From Paragordius varius (Eukaryota > Nematomorpha): DNA of 64,000 nucleotides. The stretch covers positions 9,920,001-9,984,000 of the forward strand of contig OZ176050.1 in assembly GCA_964247055.1 (NCBI GenBank), given 5' to 3'. The notes beneath the pieces are model-generated. The model was not told the DNA's origin and ran no database searches. It saw only the letters and a program-made list of their open reading frames with translations. Below, piece by piece: positions 35,733 through 48,907 of the stretch. Numbering within the stretch: position 1 is the first letter of the stretch; each line of letters opens with the position of its first letter. The position numbers and the translations under genes are program-made.

Positions 35733-35978
35733 CTATTTTCGACTGTTGGCAACATTTTTGGTATTGATCGGTGTTTTTTGGGAAGTTGCTGGACCCCACG
35801 GATTATTATGGTTTAAAGCGACAGGGAAAGGATCTGTTAAATCTTCCATTTCATGATTTTTGGTTTCGCCGCCAAAGTGCGAATCATTGAATGTTCTAGA
35901 ACGGAGAGAGCGTGTATTTTCAATTATTTCATCATCCACTGTTGCTTTAGTAATGACCATCATTTCATCCTTTGGCAT
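35733..35978 (-). CDS. Small hydrophilic hypothetical protein, 81 aa
   Basis: A single open frame from ATG 35976-35978 to a stop at 35733. The product is acidic at the start (MPKDEMMVITKATVDDEIIE) and polar throughout, with FGGETKNHEMEDLTDPFPVA and a PWGPATSQKTP patch; it looks disordered. The block is less AT-rich than its surroundings, which supports coding. No family recognised. It could be the whole gene or the first exon of a longer one, though no downstream exon was found. Confidence 0.5.
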   Translation of the reverse strand: MPKDEMMVITKATVDDEIIENTRSLRSRTFNDSHFGGETKNHEMEDLTDPFPVALNHNNPWGPATSQKTPINTKNVANSRK

Positions 35979-36747
35979 AATATTAAGTTAATAAATATAA
36001 CGAAAAATATAAATATATGATGCGCAATTCTGGATGTGTTCAACAAACAACATTTACAGTGGACAGGACGTTATAAGTAAACTTTTATAGCGCCTTTATG
36101 AATTAGCTTGCTGATTACACTAGACAACAACTTTTGAATTTAACTAGTTTAAATCATCTAAATCCGAAATTTGGTTCTGACTCCACACATATAGATTTAA
36201 ATTAATATTTTTTGAATTTAAAAATCGGAACGGACACATGAACAGATATTTCATAAGATAAAAAGATATCGTTATGAAACACTTATATAATTAAATAAAG
36301 CAAAAAACTATCTTTTTTATATATATTATACAAGCTTTCATTAAAATTCATAATTTGACCAAAATGTGAGCTCCAAAAACGTTAAATATGTCCGAATGTA
36401 ATGATAACATAATTACATTATAGATTAAAATATGAGCTTTCAGAATATATATTGTTTTTGTCCAATTTTAGTATTTAAAGTTATAAGCCAGTTTAAGTAT
36501 ATCAGTAGCGAAAAACCCAACATTTACGTCAAAATATATTTTCCTCGGATACTTTTATACTTTTTGAATGAGAGGGATTGCTATTAACATTATATAGAAT
36601 CGACTGTATTAAAATGGTTAAATAAGTCGAAAAATCTATTGGGCAATGAAAATAAATGCTTTCGTAAAGAAAATACTTATTAGATTTATTTAATCGAAAA
36701 TAAACACATTTTGAATCACATTTAATTTACCTATTGTTTTATATATA

Positions 36748-36966
36748 CAGTGATGTATCCTTTATTTTATCAAAAATTTATTTTTTTCGTTAACTGGGTA
36801 CAAATATTTGGTAAAGAATCGAAAAAACAAGAGCTTTATGGTATTCTTATTTTTTGATGAATTTGATATTGTTAATACCACAGAGCTCCTGTTTTTTCCA
36901 TTCTTTACCAAATATTTATACTCATTTAACGAATAAATTTTTGATAAAATAAAGGATACATGACTG
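36748..36966. repeat. 219-bp foldback MITE
   Basis: Near-palindrome: CAGTGATGTATCCTTTATTT at the left and AAATAAAGGATACATGACTG at the right, with arms close to 100 bp meeting in the middle. Another copy begins at 63942 (CAGTCATGTATCC) in a tomosyn intron and runs off the window. Confidence 0.85.
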
Positions 36967-36988
36967 AAAAAAAAAATTAATCTTATAT

Positions 36989-37775
36989 AAACTCAGTTCT
37001 GGTTGTATCTATTTTCATTCTCGAGTCTTGGTGCATCCTTTCACCCAGTATTATATTTCAATAATTTTTCTTGGTGATCGTCAACCATGTGCATTTTCAT
37101 GCTCATTAGACAATCTATATTTTAGATGAGAAACCCAGATCTTGAAAACTTCTTAAAAAAATCTAGCCAATACCTTATATCGGGGGGCAATTTGTGTGAT
37201 TGATCCTATGACTATAATAAGAACGTGCATACTATATAAAAAAAGATTGTTGGGGTTCCAGTTCCTTCATAATTAGATCGAATAGTTGTTCAAGGGGACC
37301 CCTCATCGATATTAACAAAGTCTACGTTCCCTATTTAAATGTTTAAATTTTTTTTCAGTTTTTATAAAAAACCTGGACAAAACATCTATATCATTTAAGC
37401 AATTTAGATTAAAATTTATAGTCACCCAGGCTAAAGCAGAGGCCGACGTGGTAACGGGATCCATGATCAAAAAGATATATACAAGGCAAGCATTTGATGC
37501 TATGCAAAAATTTGATTTTAGGTTTTAGGTATGTATATTTTTATTATAAGATCAACAATTTATTTTGCTTTCAGTTTCGCACCGATATAAAGAATTGGCA
37601 GAATATTTTATTAAAAGTTTTAATGATATGGGTATTTCATTATTTTTAATCTAGTCGTCAAATGTGCATGAATAGGCACATAGTTTACGAACACCTAGAT
37701 AAATTTCCATTTGTTACAGAGTGGGTGAAAGGATGCGCCAAGACTTAAGAAGATTTGAAAATAGATAGAACCAGA
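36989..37775. repeat. Inverted-repeat element of about 790 bp
   Basis: Arms of about 55 bp: TTCTGGTTGTATCTATTTTC near 36989 with CTTGGTGCATCCTTTCACCC, answered near 37720-37775 by GGGTGAAAGGATGCGCCAAG and ATAGATAGAACCAGAA. The interior has two short protein-like stretches (near 37420 with QAKAEADVVTGSMIKK; near 37576 with HRYKELAEYFIKSFNDMG), possibly captured or decayed coding sequence. I cannot name them. Confidence 0.6.
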
Positions 37776-38828
37776 AAAATAGTATAAAAATATTTTCTGA
37801 TTTTATATAAAATGATAGTACACAATTTATTTATATGCGATATAATAAAACAATAAATAAATGTGATTCCAACTGTATTTATTATTAATTAGATTTATTT
37901 AGCATGAAAAGATTTCTCTGCCATAATGATAATAATAAATTATAAAAACCAGAAAGTAGCGTTAACACCATAACCCAATAGATTTTTCAACGTATGTAAG
38001 TTATTTAAAATCTATAAAGTCCATTCATATAAATGTTAGTATATCATATCTATCTAGTTCAATTTCAATAATAAAAGTATATACGAGGAAAATATTCTGA
38101 CTTGAAGTTAGTGTGAGTTTTTTGTAACTGATGTACTTGAATTGACTCATAACTTTAAGATAAAAGAATTAGACAAAAACTAATATATATTCTGAGAGCT
38201 GATATAATCTGTAAAATAATTGTTTTCATAACATTCTGACATATTTTACGTTTGAGCTCGCAAAACAAAAAATTGGACTATGATTATCTAAAATGTGCAA
38301 TTAAGTGAGAGCGTATATTATATATTAATATTAAAAAGATAGAAATTTGGATACCTTAGTTAATGATATAAATTATTCTCAATATCTTTCTATTTTAAAA
38401 AATATTTCATCAAGTGTCCGATATTTGGGAATTTTACAAAATATTAATTTGCTCAAAAATGTGTCGAGTCAAAAAAAATTCGGATTCGGATTTAAAACAT
38501 TTAGTTAAGATTTTCAGAAATTCCAGTTAAAAATTTGACTAATTATCATGCATTCCGATAATTAAATAAAGGTTAGTACGAAGTTGAAGCACCTTAAGTT
38601 TATGGGTATATAGACCCCTTAAAACGACCCAAAAATTATATATAAAAATTAAACATTTTTATTGAATATCTGTAACATTTTATTAATTATTTATTATAAC
38701 TAAATTTTGAAAAAATTTAAATTTTTTATATCTATTAAAAAGGTCATATGAGAATAATAACCCATGTAATTTCCCACAATCGAAATCATGTGAATTCACT
38801 TTATATTTTTTAGCATTGGAACCAAGTA

Positions 38829-41800
38829 TTAATTAACCAGCAGCGAATTAATCCATTTATTGACGTTATTTACTTCACTAGGTAAATACTTTTTTTATTA
38901 AGCAATAGGCCTATGTATAAAGATTATTTACCTCTTCGATATCGCTGGTAGGTATTGGTTGATATTCTCTGTATCGCTTAGGTGGTTCTTTTTTACGGGC
39001 TGAAGTTGGATGTTTATTGATGATTGTAGATGTTGGCAACATAATGTCAGAATATTCAGGGGGAGATAGGGTTGGCATTACCTTTCTATATCGCAAGGGA
39101 AAGTGAGATGATGGAGCCTTATTCGATGAAGATTTATTGCGCTTTTCCGCTGATCCTTGGATAAATATTTGTTAAAACTTAAAATATGAGAATGAACATA
39201 ATATTAAAATTTTCCCCCTTAAAACATATTTTATGTTCGAAGAATAAAAATTTTTTATTTAAAACTTACACCATCATGAGAGATTCATATACAGTGCGAG
39301 CAAGTATACATTGCTAATTTTCATTAATTATTGTCTATAGAGCAAAATGGGTATTATTGGCTTAAAGTTTTTTCTTTATTTTTATTTGCCTAAAATAATG
39401 CTTTTGCTGTTTATGCTAACTGGAAATATTAAATGAAAAACGAGCCCATTTTGCAATACTATTACACGGAATTTGTCATTCGTATAAAATTTAATTAAAC
39501 ATTCTATAGAGCTCATTGTAAATTTTAACAATTTAAATCGATAAAAATACATCCCTTACTTGCCTAAATCAACAAATTTTTAAGGTGATTCACTATCAAA
39601 AAGCCATGTTTAAATTCAAAGAAATCAAAACAAAACATAAACCTTAAATTTAATCTTTTAACGCTATATCTTGAAGTAGTAACCTGGGTATCGATATGGA
39701 CTCAGCTCACCATCTTCATTGTAATAGACTGGGCTTGAGGGGGGACTTTTTTTCTTAGAATCATCTCTGGATGTAAGGTTATCATCACTAGAAATTTCAA
39801 ATGTATCGTCATTATCACCCTTTTCTAATTTCTATTTTGAAAATTAATATTTATGTTTTTTTAATGTATATTGTATATATCAGTTAAATTTAAAATGATT
39901 TTTAACCGTTTCGCTTTACAATAAGTTTTATGTTTTGTAAATAATATATATATTTCTAGTATACCTATAATAGGTTCATTCTGGACAAAGATCAGATAAA
40001 TTAATATAAAAACATTCAAAATTAGTGGCCATATCATTTCGTTGTTTATAAAATATAAAAATTTAAATATTTATAAGTACCTGTTTGTTTTTTGAGTGAC
40101 TACCATCATCCAATGTTTTTGATGCATTTTTTCTAGCGATAGCACAAATTCATATAAAATAAGATTATTAAAAAAAAACTCAGATTAATATGGATTTTAC
40201 ATTCGAATATATGGTGGACACTGAGCCCCCAATTGTGGGAAAAATACATGATTCAATATACGCATCATACTCCTCTTTGAAAATAAATAAAATAAAGTTT
40301 TTAATTATTATATTAATTTCAATTATATAATTAATGTTAAATTTTATCAAACAATATCAATAATATTAAACAAATATTTGTAAAATATATTATTATTTTT
40401 TCATTTTTAGATCATCATGAGTATTTCATAATACCTATAAACTGGTGTAAGGTGCAAAGGTGTGATCAACTTTGTACTATTATAATTTATAAATTAAGTC
40501 TTGTTTAAACATAGGAAAAGTGTATGATTATCAGCATGAGTTCATAGTTTGGCAATGTTTATTAAAAAAAACTTATAACAAAAAAGTACCTATGTGATCG
40601 TACTTTTCCAGATTTTTTGGCAGTTTTTCCTGTATCTTTATCGTCAGATGAAGTGCTACTTATTTTTTCTGCCTCATCTTCTTCTGTACTTTCAACATTC
40701 TCCAATTTGGACGACATTTCTTGCGTGTCTTTTTTCACAGCAAAAGGTTTTGGAATTAAACTTATCGTTGACTGGGTAGATTTTTTTGTTTCGCTTTCAT
40801 TAGTAAGTTTTTCCAAAGAATTTTTACCCTAATAATATTGGAAAAATTATGAATAATTGAATGTAAAAAAACAACTTTGATAAACACATGTAATTTAAAT
40901 TAATTTCTGATTTAAAGCCTAAAAAATAACAATTTTTATTTTATAAATGAAATTTTATTTTTATCCAATCACTTAGTGTATTTTATGAACCAATAATCTG
41001 GAGTAAAACATAAATAATTTACGAGTAAAGATCTTTGTTGATTTCTACCCATGAGATTTGGTCGTAGTAATGTATGGGTCCCTTTGCTTTTTCTTACTCG
41101 TACAAGTGTGTGAGAATCTATAGAAATTAAAATTATATAAAAAATTAATTATGATTTTGTATAAGAATTTAAAGAACCATTAATTTTATACATACTATGA
41201 AAATGAAAAACTCATTAACAGGCGTTTTAGAAAAAGAGCAAACATACTAAGAGAATGAAAAACTCATTAACAAGCGTTTTAGCAAAAGAGCAAACGATGA
41301 AATAATTTGTTTTGCACAACCAAAAAGTGATATGTAATAAATATTTAATTGAAAAAAAAATAAAATTTAGGTTGGTAATAACCATTTTTCATTTGGGTAT
41401 GCTTTGTGGATGTGGTCGCAATCTCGTCATTTTCATCATCGAAATATTTGTAATCTTTTGATTTTAATTCTTGATCGCTAAAATCTTGCTCGCCTTCTAA
41501 ATCGTAATCAAGGGTAGTTTGCTCAATAGTCAATTTTTTGGTCTCATTTGAATCTGATCAAAAATTATAATTTTAACACTTACAAAAAACATTAAAATGG
41601 TTAGGACTTTATAAAATTGAAAACTTATATTTTTTAGTATAATTATATGATTTCAATCATTTATAAAATTGAGTGTGTTGCTTTCATATATCGATTTTAA
41701 CCGATATACATATATAAATTCAAAAAGATTGTGTTTCCTTATAAAAAAAATTTAATCATTTTTAATTATTAAAAACTTATTAAGAATGATGAATTTTTCC

Positions 41801-44800
41801 ATATTGATTACATTTATAAAACAAGAAACATTACCAGTTTTTGATGTTTCCGGATTAGGAGATTTTCGATCTGAAATTTTATCTAAAAAAATTACAATAG
41901 TTTATATTTTATAACACAAAACAATTGACAAATATCACAAATATTCTCAATATGTTATGCTTATGGTTAATAGAATTTGGACATTTACCTTTACAAATGT
42001 AATTATATTATTCAAATTAATTAACAAAATTTATATCAATATATAGTCTATAAATGTCGGTGAGAATTCGTAGAGTTGTACGCTTGTCTTCTTTTATTGA
42101 TAATAAACAGAATTTATTTTTCTTGGTTTTTAATTTCGTTAAAATTGGAACAATTCAAGTGTTTAAACGGCAAAAGACAATTTTTATAATATTTGTAATC
42201 CTCAATTCATGAGTTATTAACTAAAATTTAACTCTCATATATTAAGCAAAACAGTATTATGTAAATTCATCTCAAGCTGTTTTATGTGTCATATTAACTG
42301 GTATTTTAACCTTGAATATAAAAATGTACAAATGTATAAAGTAACATTTTCACATAATTGGCATATATAATATAATTATTATGACAGTTTGTCTAAAATC
42401 AATGTCTAAATATAAAAAGAATGATTTCAGCGAAATTTTGAAATGTGGTAATTAGTGTATTTATGCAAATATCATGATGTTTTGAGATCTCAAAAACTTG
42501 AACAATAAAGTAAACTTAGTTATACACTGATGCCATTTTGCAATATTTTTTGTCAAAATCGTATGAATCAAGTGTTGATATTAAAAGTTGTAAGGGAAAA
42601 ATTATTAATGGTGCAGACAATCAGAAAGTGATGCAATTTATTAAAACCTATGTGATCTATGTATCTTTAGTTTTCAACTGTTCCTCAAAATCTTTTGTTT
42701 CTAGTCTTTGTTTTTAATTTATAGTTTGTTTGGTCAACTATTAAAAAAGTATTGCACATTAAATTAATGTCTTTAATTTGTTTATATTTACTGAGAAATG
42801 TTAGAGTTGATGTGAAAATTTCAAGAACAATTCCGGTAACTCATGATTAATATTTTTATTATCAATAAAATAAAAAATTCAATTAACCAAAAATTTCGAT
42901 TTTCTAAGTCATTTTTTTCCCAAAAAAAGATAATGGCTAATATATAAATTAAAGTTATACCCATATTTTCATCATTAAATTCAGGTAACTCTGAAGATGA
43001 AATGCTAATTTGATCTTCATCATCTAGGGAAAGATCGCTAGTGTGCACTGAACTTACTGTAATTTCATCATCATCGATTTCAACAACTAATATATACCAT
43101 TTACAGTTCAAATTCACCCTTAAACAATTTAAATTCACCCTTGAACAATTCAAATTCACCCTCGAACAATTCAAATTCACCCTCGAACAATTCAAATTCA
43201 CCCTCAAATAAATAACATGTTTTTTAAGATTAAAAAATACCTATATTTTAATATATTTTTAAAAAATAAATTTTGTTTTAAATTAAAATAATACTGAAAA
43301 AAATAATAAATTATGCCATAAAGATATATTTTATATTTATAATGAGTTATATTAGATCGAAAACACATAATTTATTTTTAGGGTGAATTTGAATTGTTCG
43401 AGGGTGAATTTGAATTGTTCAAGGGTGAATTTGAATTGTTCGAGGGTGAATTTGAATTGTTTAAGGGTGAATTTGAACTGTAAATGGTTGTAAATAAATT
43501 TAGGTAGTTTTATATTAAAACTGTCAATCTATTTTGTATAATATTATTTTTGATAATCAATATGTGTGGACTAGCTATATATATATATATATATATTCAT
43601 TAAAAAACTTTATTCAAAACGCAAACTTTACAGTTTTATGAACGAAATGGTTTTGTTTCATTGTTTTTTGGTAAATCAATCTTAACTAATCTGGTTTCCA
43701 TTTTATGGCATATTTGATATTAAAAATCGAAAAAAGTCTTTAATAATACCTACCTTTAGAAACATCGTGTTTAATAATATTGCTGTTTTTAGTTTCAGAT
43801 TTTTCCTCTCCGTCTGTGATATTATGAGCTTTAGCTATCAAAGCGTCCAAATCAAGGTTAAGGACAGATAAATCAAGACCACCTCCGCTACTATTTACGC
43901 CATTGTTTGAACCAAATATTAGTTGATTTGATGTATCTATAATAATAATAATAGAATGTAGTTAGAGCCAAAGTTACTTTGATGGGTTTAGTAATGTAAA
44001 AAGATTATTATAATTAGACAAGGTTGATGTTAGTATTTAATTCCAATTGATATGTTTATTTTGAATTATTTTATAGAAACTATATATATTAACGCGGAGC
44101 TCATACCTCTACCTCAAGAGTCTTTTACAACGCTAAAAATTAATTGGTATTTCTCATGACTTTCCTGATTTCTAAATAAATCGTAATTTTCCAGCAACCG
44201 TTAAGAGCGTATACCACCTTATCACAAACTAGTTTTTGGTTTTTAAACTATCATAACACTAGGCAACAAATTTTGACTTTTAAGTGTTTTTGTAATTTTA
44301 AATTTATTTTATGAAAGTACATTAATAGTATATCTGAAAAAAATTAGTCAAACACCTAAGATTTTACTAGGGTTACCGAAAATTTTTAGCCACAATTTAA
44401 CATTAAACTACTTCAAAATTAAAGGTTATAGATATAAGTCAAGTATTATATATCATTCGAAAGAGGGCAAAAACTAAATATTTCGAATAGTGATTCATTG
44501 AAATCAATTTGATATAAAAGTTGTTTGGTTTATATGGTCAAAATTTTCAACCCTTAATAAGTAAAAATTTTATTATCTAATTTAGAAATCATGAAATTAT
44601 TTTAATATAATTATTAGGGGGCATTAGTATAAAATATGTTAAAAATCGTTGAAAAAGGTTTTTGTTTGGGTTTTTAATAGAAATTATTATTAAAATTATT
44701 TTACCTAGAGGATACTAAATTGTATATAACTGTAAATTTGTTACATTATGGTTATAGATCAAAAATACCTTAAAATTTTTTCTAGTCCATGAAATAATAT

Positions 44801-47800
44801 AATTTTATGCTTTCTAATAAAACAATTAATAAAAAAATAAATGTGGCTGTTTCGAATTACATAAAAACAATAAATAAATGTTTTAATCTTCTTGTGCAAT
44901 ATTTTTTAAATATTCATTGCCATCTACACAAATTTACATTTAGTTTTAAAAATTTATTAATTGAGAAAAAAGCTTTCGCTTTGCGGGTTTTTCGCTTGCT
45001 ATTTCCTATGTTAACTATCAATATAAAACATGTTGGTATGCATTTTATAAAGTTTTCATCATTTTTCAAATAATATATTACAAATGACCATTTGTTGTAT
45101 ATTTTCGAAGATAAATATTTTTTAGTAAAATTTTGATAAAGACTGCATCTAAATAAAAAAATTATGATAAAAATTTCTTAGGTAATAATTTCTAATTTAC
45201 ATTTACTGTTAAAATGATAGTAAATATCAAAAAATGCAAAGAACCAAAGTGCCAGAAAAATATGTTATCAAGTAAATAGGCAAAAACAAAATTTACAATA
45301 AATGAAATTTTAATGTTAATAAATATAAACAAATATCTAATATTAGTTAATTTAATACCAAATTAAAAATGGTAAAAATAATACAAATTGTCTAATTTTA
45401 TTAATTATATCCTATTTGAATATTATATAAATTTTAAATTTTTTTATTCATAATGGATTATATAAAATTTGTAAATAACGCATATACCTTCAGAAATATT
45501 ATTCTCATTATTTTCAAGAACTGAGTTCGTAGTATTAGTGTTATTACAGTTAAATAATTGGGCCAATTTATTCCGAATCATATCTAGGGCTTGAAGGGCG
45601 GCTGGATTATCGGTCGTAACGTTTGTCCCATCAATTCCTAAGAAAAAAAAATAAAATTTAAAAATAGGAGTAATAATGGGTGATAAGAGATTTATTATAT
45701 ACGGAATAATAATTTAATATGTAAAACATAAATATATTAGGCAGTTTATATATTTTATTAAAAAGTTAAACAGTTAACCGTTCACAATGATTCCGAATGC
45801 GAGAAAAATACATAGTTCATTATCTGCATGATCAACCTTTATATAGTATAATTATGAATTTTTTGATTTAAATTTCAATATTATTTAATTTTAATAAATA
45901 ATATTAAATATTAATAATATTCCGCAGATATTTGAAAATTATTTAATTTTGACATGATAGCTTGTGTTCATAATACACACAAACTAAAAAATTTATGGGC
46001 AGGTGTGCCCAACTTTCAACGATTATAACTTAGAAAACAGACTATTTATTCAAACTCATTATAATGGGACTCCACACTATATAATTAGTTATTTCATGCT
46101 TAATATTATATTATATACTGTTAGAAAGGTAACAGAGGTATAAAACGTAAAACTTGAAAAGATATTTATTCGGTTTTTTTGTGCTTTATATATACTATTT
46201 TTAAGTGAACATAATTTGCATTATAACAATAAAATTTCGAGTAACAAAGCATATGATATTTACATAGTACAAAAAAATATAAAAATAAGACAATTCAAAT
46301 CCCACAGAAAATTACAATATACAAACAAAATATATATTTAAAATTTGCATATATAATACATACCAAAATCTTTCAAGTCATTGACTAGAGAAGAATTTGT
46401 CGTAGCTTCAGTATTAGTTGTTTCTAGAAGGCTAATACATTTACCACCACTATTTTCAACCACGTCAACAACCATCATTTCATCATCATCATCACCATCT
46501 TCAACAATATTTTTATCGATAATAAAAGCATCATTTCTATCGGTAGAGGGTTCTGGAGGTTTTTTCCCAGCCTCTATATTTTCAGCTGTGGATTGAACAC
46601 AGGAGTAAGGTAGGGGTGGAGGCAAAGGAGCAGCGGGGTGGAAATGTTCCCCATCTGTATTCTGGGGCAAAGGCGGTTGTTTAAATGGACTTGAGGAGGG
46701 TAGGGGTGGGCGCGGGCTAGAAAGAGTCCCTGCATTATTACCACTACTCCCTGTTATGTCTGCTTTAATATTTTTTTCGTTTTTATGGGTGTCAGTGGGT
46801 GATGGCATCTCATAATCTAAATGATAATAAATATATAATAATACACATCAATGGAAAAAGATACAATACATGTTATTACAGACAATTATGGTTAGGTATA
46901 GGTAGGGTTTAGTTTCTGACCGGTCTTATAATGAACGGTCCACCTACTTATAAATGCAGTCATTAATGGTTATAAGCAATTATACCATTTGCACTTCAAG
47001 AGTGTCCTTGAACAATTCAAGTTGGTCCTTGAACAGTTCAAGTTTGTCCTTGAACATTTCAAGTTGGTCCTTGAACAGTTCAAGTTGGTCCTTGAACAAT
47101 TCAAGTTGGTCCTTGAATAATTCAAGTTGGTCCTTGAACACTTCAAGTTGGTCCTTAAAATTTATAAATTTTGATTTAACCATAATTTTTGCATTTATTT
47201 TTTTATTTTATTATTTATTGTCCTAATTTTCTTTATTTATTATATATTTATTCAATTAAAAATAAAAAATTTTATTTAAAAACCACTTTTTTGTTTTAAA
47301 CTATTTTTTTTTCAATTGAACAAAATTATTGACTTTTAAATGTTTTTAATGAAAAATTTTAATTAATAACCCAGAAAAATTATATATTTTTTATTTCGTG
47401 TTAAAATCTCATAAATATCCAATATTTTGAGAAATTAATAAAGATATACGGTTTCTCAAAGTTTAAAAATTGACGATTTAAAATTTATGTTAAATAATAA
47501 AAAATAGGTAAAAAACAATAAAATAGATGAATTATTTACGATTTGATTGATAAAAGTTAAAAACGAAACAAAAAAGTCAAAGTACCAACTTGAAGTGTTC
47601 AAGGACCAACTTGAAATGTTATAGGACTAACTTGAACTGTTTAAGGACCAATTTGAACTGTTCAAGGACACTCTTGAAGTGCAAATGGTATATCTTCACA
47701 AATGTAAAATTAATATGTATGCTAATTCATCCAAATAAATCAAACGTCCAAATTTGTTTTAATAACGTCAAAAATTAATAACAATCAATCGAAAATTGGA

Positions 47801-48907
47801 TATTTTAAAATTACACAACTTCCTATTATATTTAAGTTTACCATTATTTGATATTCAATTCAAGTTGCCTATTATTTTATTAGTTATCACAGGATAAATA
47901 TATGTTTAAAGTTTTGACTGGTTAAGTGGTTAGTCACACACGATCGGAGCAGTTAGACCAACCAAGCCTAATTAAAATCAAACCAAGTATTATTGCGATA
48001 ATAGGCTTTTAATCGAATCCAAATTATTATATGGAAAGATGTAGTAAATTAAAGACAATATTATTAGATCCTATATGATTTTTAGAAATTTTATTAATTA
48101 TAATTGGAATTAAATATATTTTTCATGAATCACAAAAAATGATATTGTAACAAAATATAATTATTGATAAAGAGTCTCACCGGTAATTTTAATCGTGAAT
48201 GTAACCGCTTAAATAATAATTGCCTAAGGCAAAACAAAAAATTATATGTAACAAAATTTATTTAATCGTTAAAATAAATTTAAAAATAACATTTGCTCTA
48301 TTTAATTATTTTTTTAAAAAAAACTTGGGTATATCAGAGATATCATTATTATATTAACTGATTGTATCTATAATAATTAAACCAAATATTGCGATTTTAA
48401 ATACAATTAAAATATAAATTAAAACAAATAATAGTTATAAACACCAAATGGTTATTATTAAAAATATAAGGGTAAATAAATTAAATGTTACCTTTATCTC
48501 CGTGTATTATATAATCCGGAATTTTTTTATCATTTAATAAATGATCTTCCATGAATCGCAATATATCTAAACTAAATTTTGAGCGGAGGTTAACATTAAC
48601 TGCATGATTGACAATATAATTTATTTGATCGGATAAAATTTTTGATTGCAAAACATCGGTACGCATTTTATTTCTAATTTCATTTTTACTTAGTAAATTA
48701 TTCCATTCTATATTCATAAGATGGGAGGCAACTGATGACTCCACTTGTTGCTTAAGGGTAAAATAGAATGGCTAATATTAATTGTGTAAAAACTTTTGTA
48801 TCAATTTCAGAAAAAGCCTCCTGTCGCAACTTGTCAAATATACCCTTGGATTTAAAAACATCCATGTATTTTAAAATTTCCTCCTCTGGCACATCTGAAT
48901 CGCTCAT
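38829..48907 (-). CDS. BOD1/BOD1L-like (Shg1/COMPASS domain) protein, 14 exons
   Basis: BOD1 family proteins act at kinetochores (PP2A control), and BOD1L1 with the SET1/COMPASS complex at stalled forks. Exons: 48794-48907, 48492-48771, 46364-46816, 45488-45637, 43754-43936, 42961-43086, 41835-41882, 41383-41553, 41023-41117, 40590-40828, 40081-40132, 39684-39831, 38932-39155, 38829-38888; 781 codons including stop. The N-terminal 130 residues match BOD1: KSKGIFDKLRQEAFSEIDTK, then after a 22-nt intron PFYFTLKQQVESSVASHLMN, and RNKMRTDVLQSKILSDQINY. The rest is disordered: a proline-rich stretch (SSPRPPLPSSSPFKQPPLPQ), acidic/Ser runs, and a C-terminal tail ending VNKWINSLLVN. Longer than BOD1 (185 aa), far shorter than vertebrate BOD1L1. 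An in-frame upstream ATG at 48956-48958 exists; I chose 48907 (MSDSDVPEEE). Confidence 0.88.
43096..43488. repeat. Foldback element with tandem 21-bp repeats in both arms
   Basis: Left arm 43096-43207 holds five copies of a 21-bp unit (AATTCAAATTCACCCTCGAA plus one base); right arm 43380-43488 holds the same unit inverted. About 170 bp of AT-rich sequence separates them. The outer ends are ACCATTTACAGTTCAA and its complement. It sits in an intron, only about 10 bp from the 3' splice site of exon 42961-43086. Confidence 0.9.
44257..45273. mobile_element. Non-autonomous DNA transposon, copy B, in a BOD1-like intron
   Basis: Starts CACTAGGCAACAAATTTTGA; the other end (about 45258-45273) is a degraded version of the partner terminus. 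The body matches copy A (7558-8668) in reverse orientation, for example TTGATATAAAAGTTG with CATTCGAAAGAGGGC here against GCGCTCTTTCGAATG there. No transposase frame. Divergence between copies is substantial, so this is an old family. Confidence 0.7.
46984..47689. repeat. Second foldback with tandem 21-bp repeats, same gene
   Basis: Left arm 46984 to about 47157 has eight copies of a 21-bp unit (TTCAAGTTGGTCCTTGAACA plus one base); right arm about 47585-47689 has five inverted copies. Outer ends ACCATTTGCACTTCAAG and its complement closely resemble those of the element at 43096-43488, so the two are related. It lies in the 1.7-kb intron between exons 48492-48771 and 46364-46816. Confidence 0.9.

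Larger units (their letters stand above)
35979..38828. other. Intergenic, repeat-rich
   Basis: Holds a CACTAGACAACAAC terminus at 36118 that resembles the ends of the elements at 7558 and 44257 (its other end was not found), the foldback at 36748-36966, and the inverted-repeat element at 36989-37775. The remainder to 38828 is AT-rich without recognised features. Confidence 0.5.

Noticed and set aside
37420-37640. Short protein-like stretches inside an inverted-repeat element
   Set aside because: Too short and unrecognised to call a gene; described with the element.
42821-43207. Minus-strand frame starting with repeated RVNLNCS
   Set aside because: The repeated part is the translated 21-bp minisatellite arm of a foldback; only 42961-43086 is an exon.
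46954-47226. Frames of repeated SSWSLN or KDQLELF on either strand
   Set aside because: Translations of the 21-bp tandem repeats of the second foldback.
47915-47975. tRNA-like or SINE-like patch (GGTTAAGTGGTTAGTC)
   Set aside because: It resembles an A box, but there is no convincing B box or cloverleaf.
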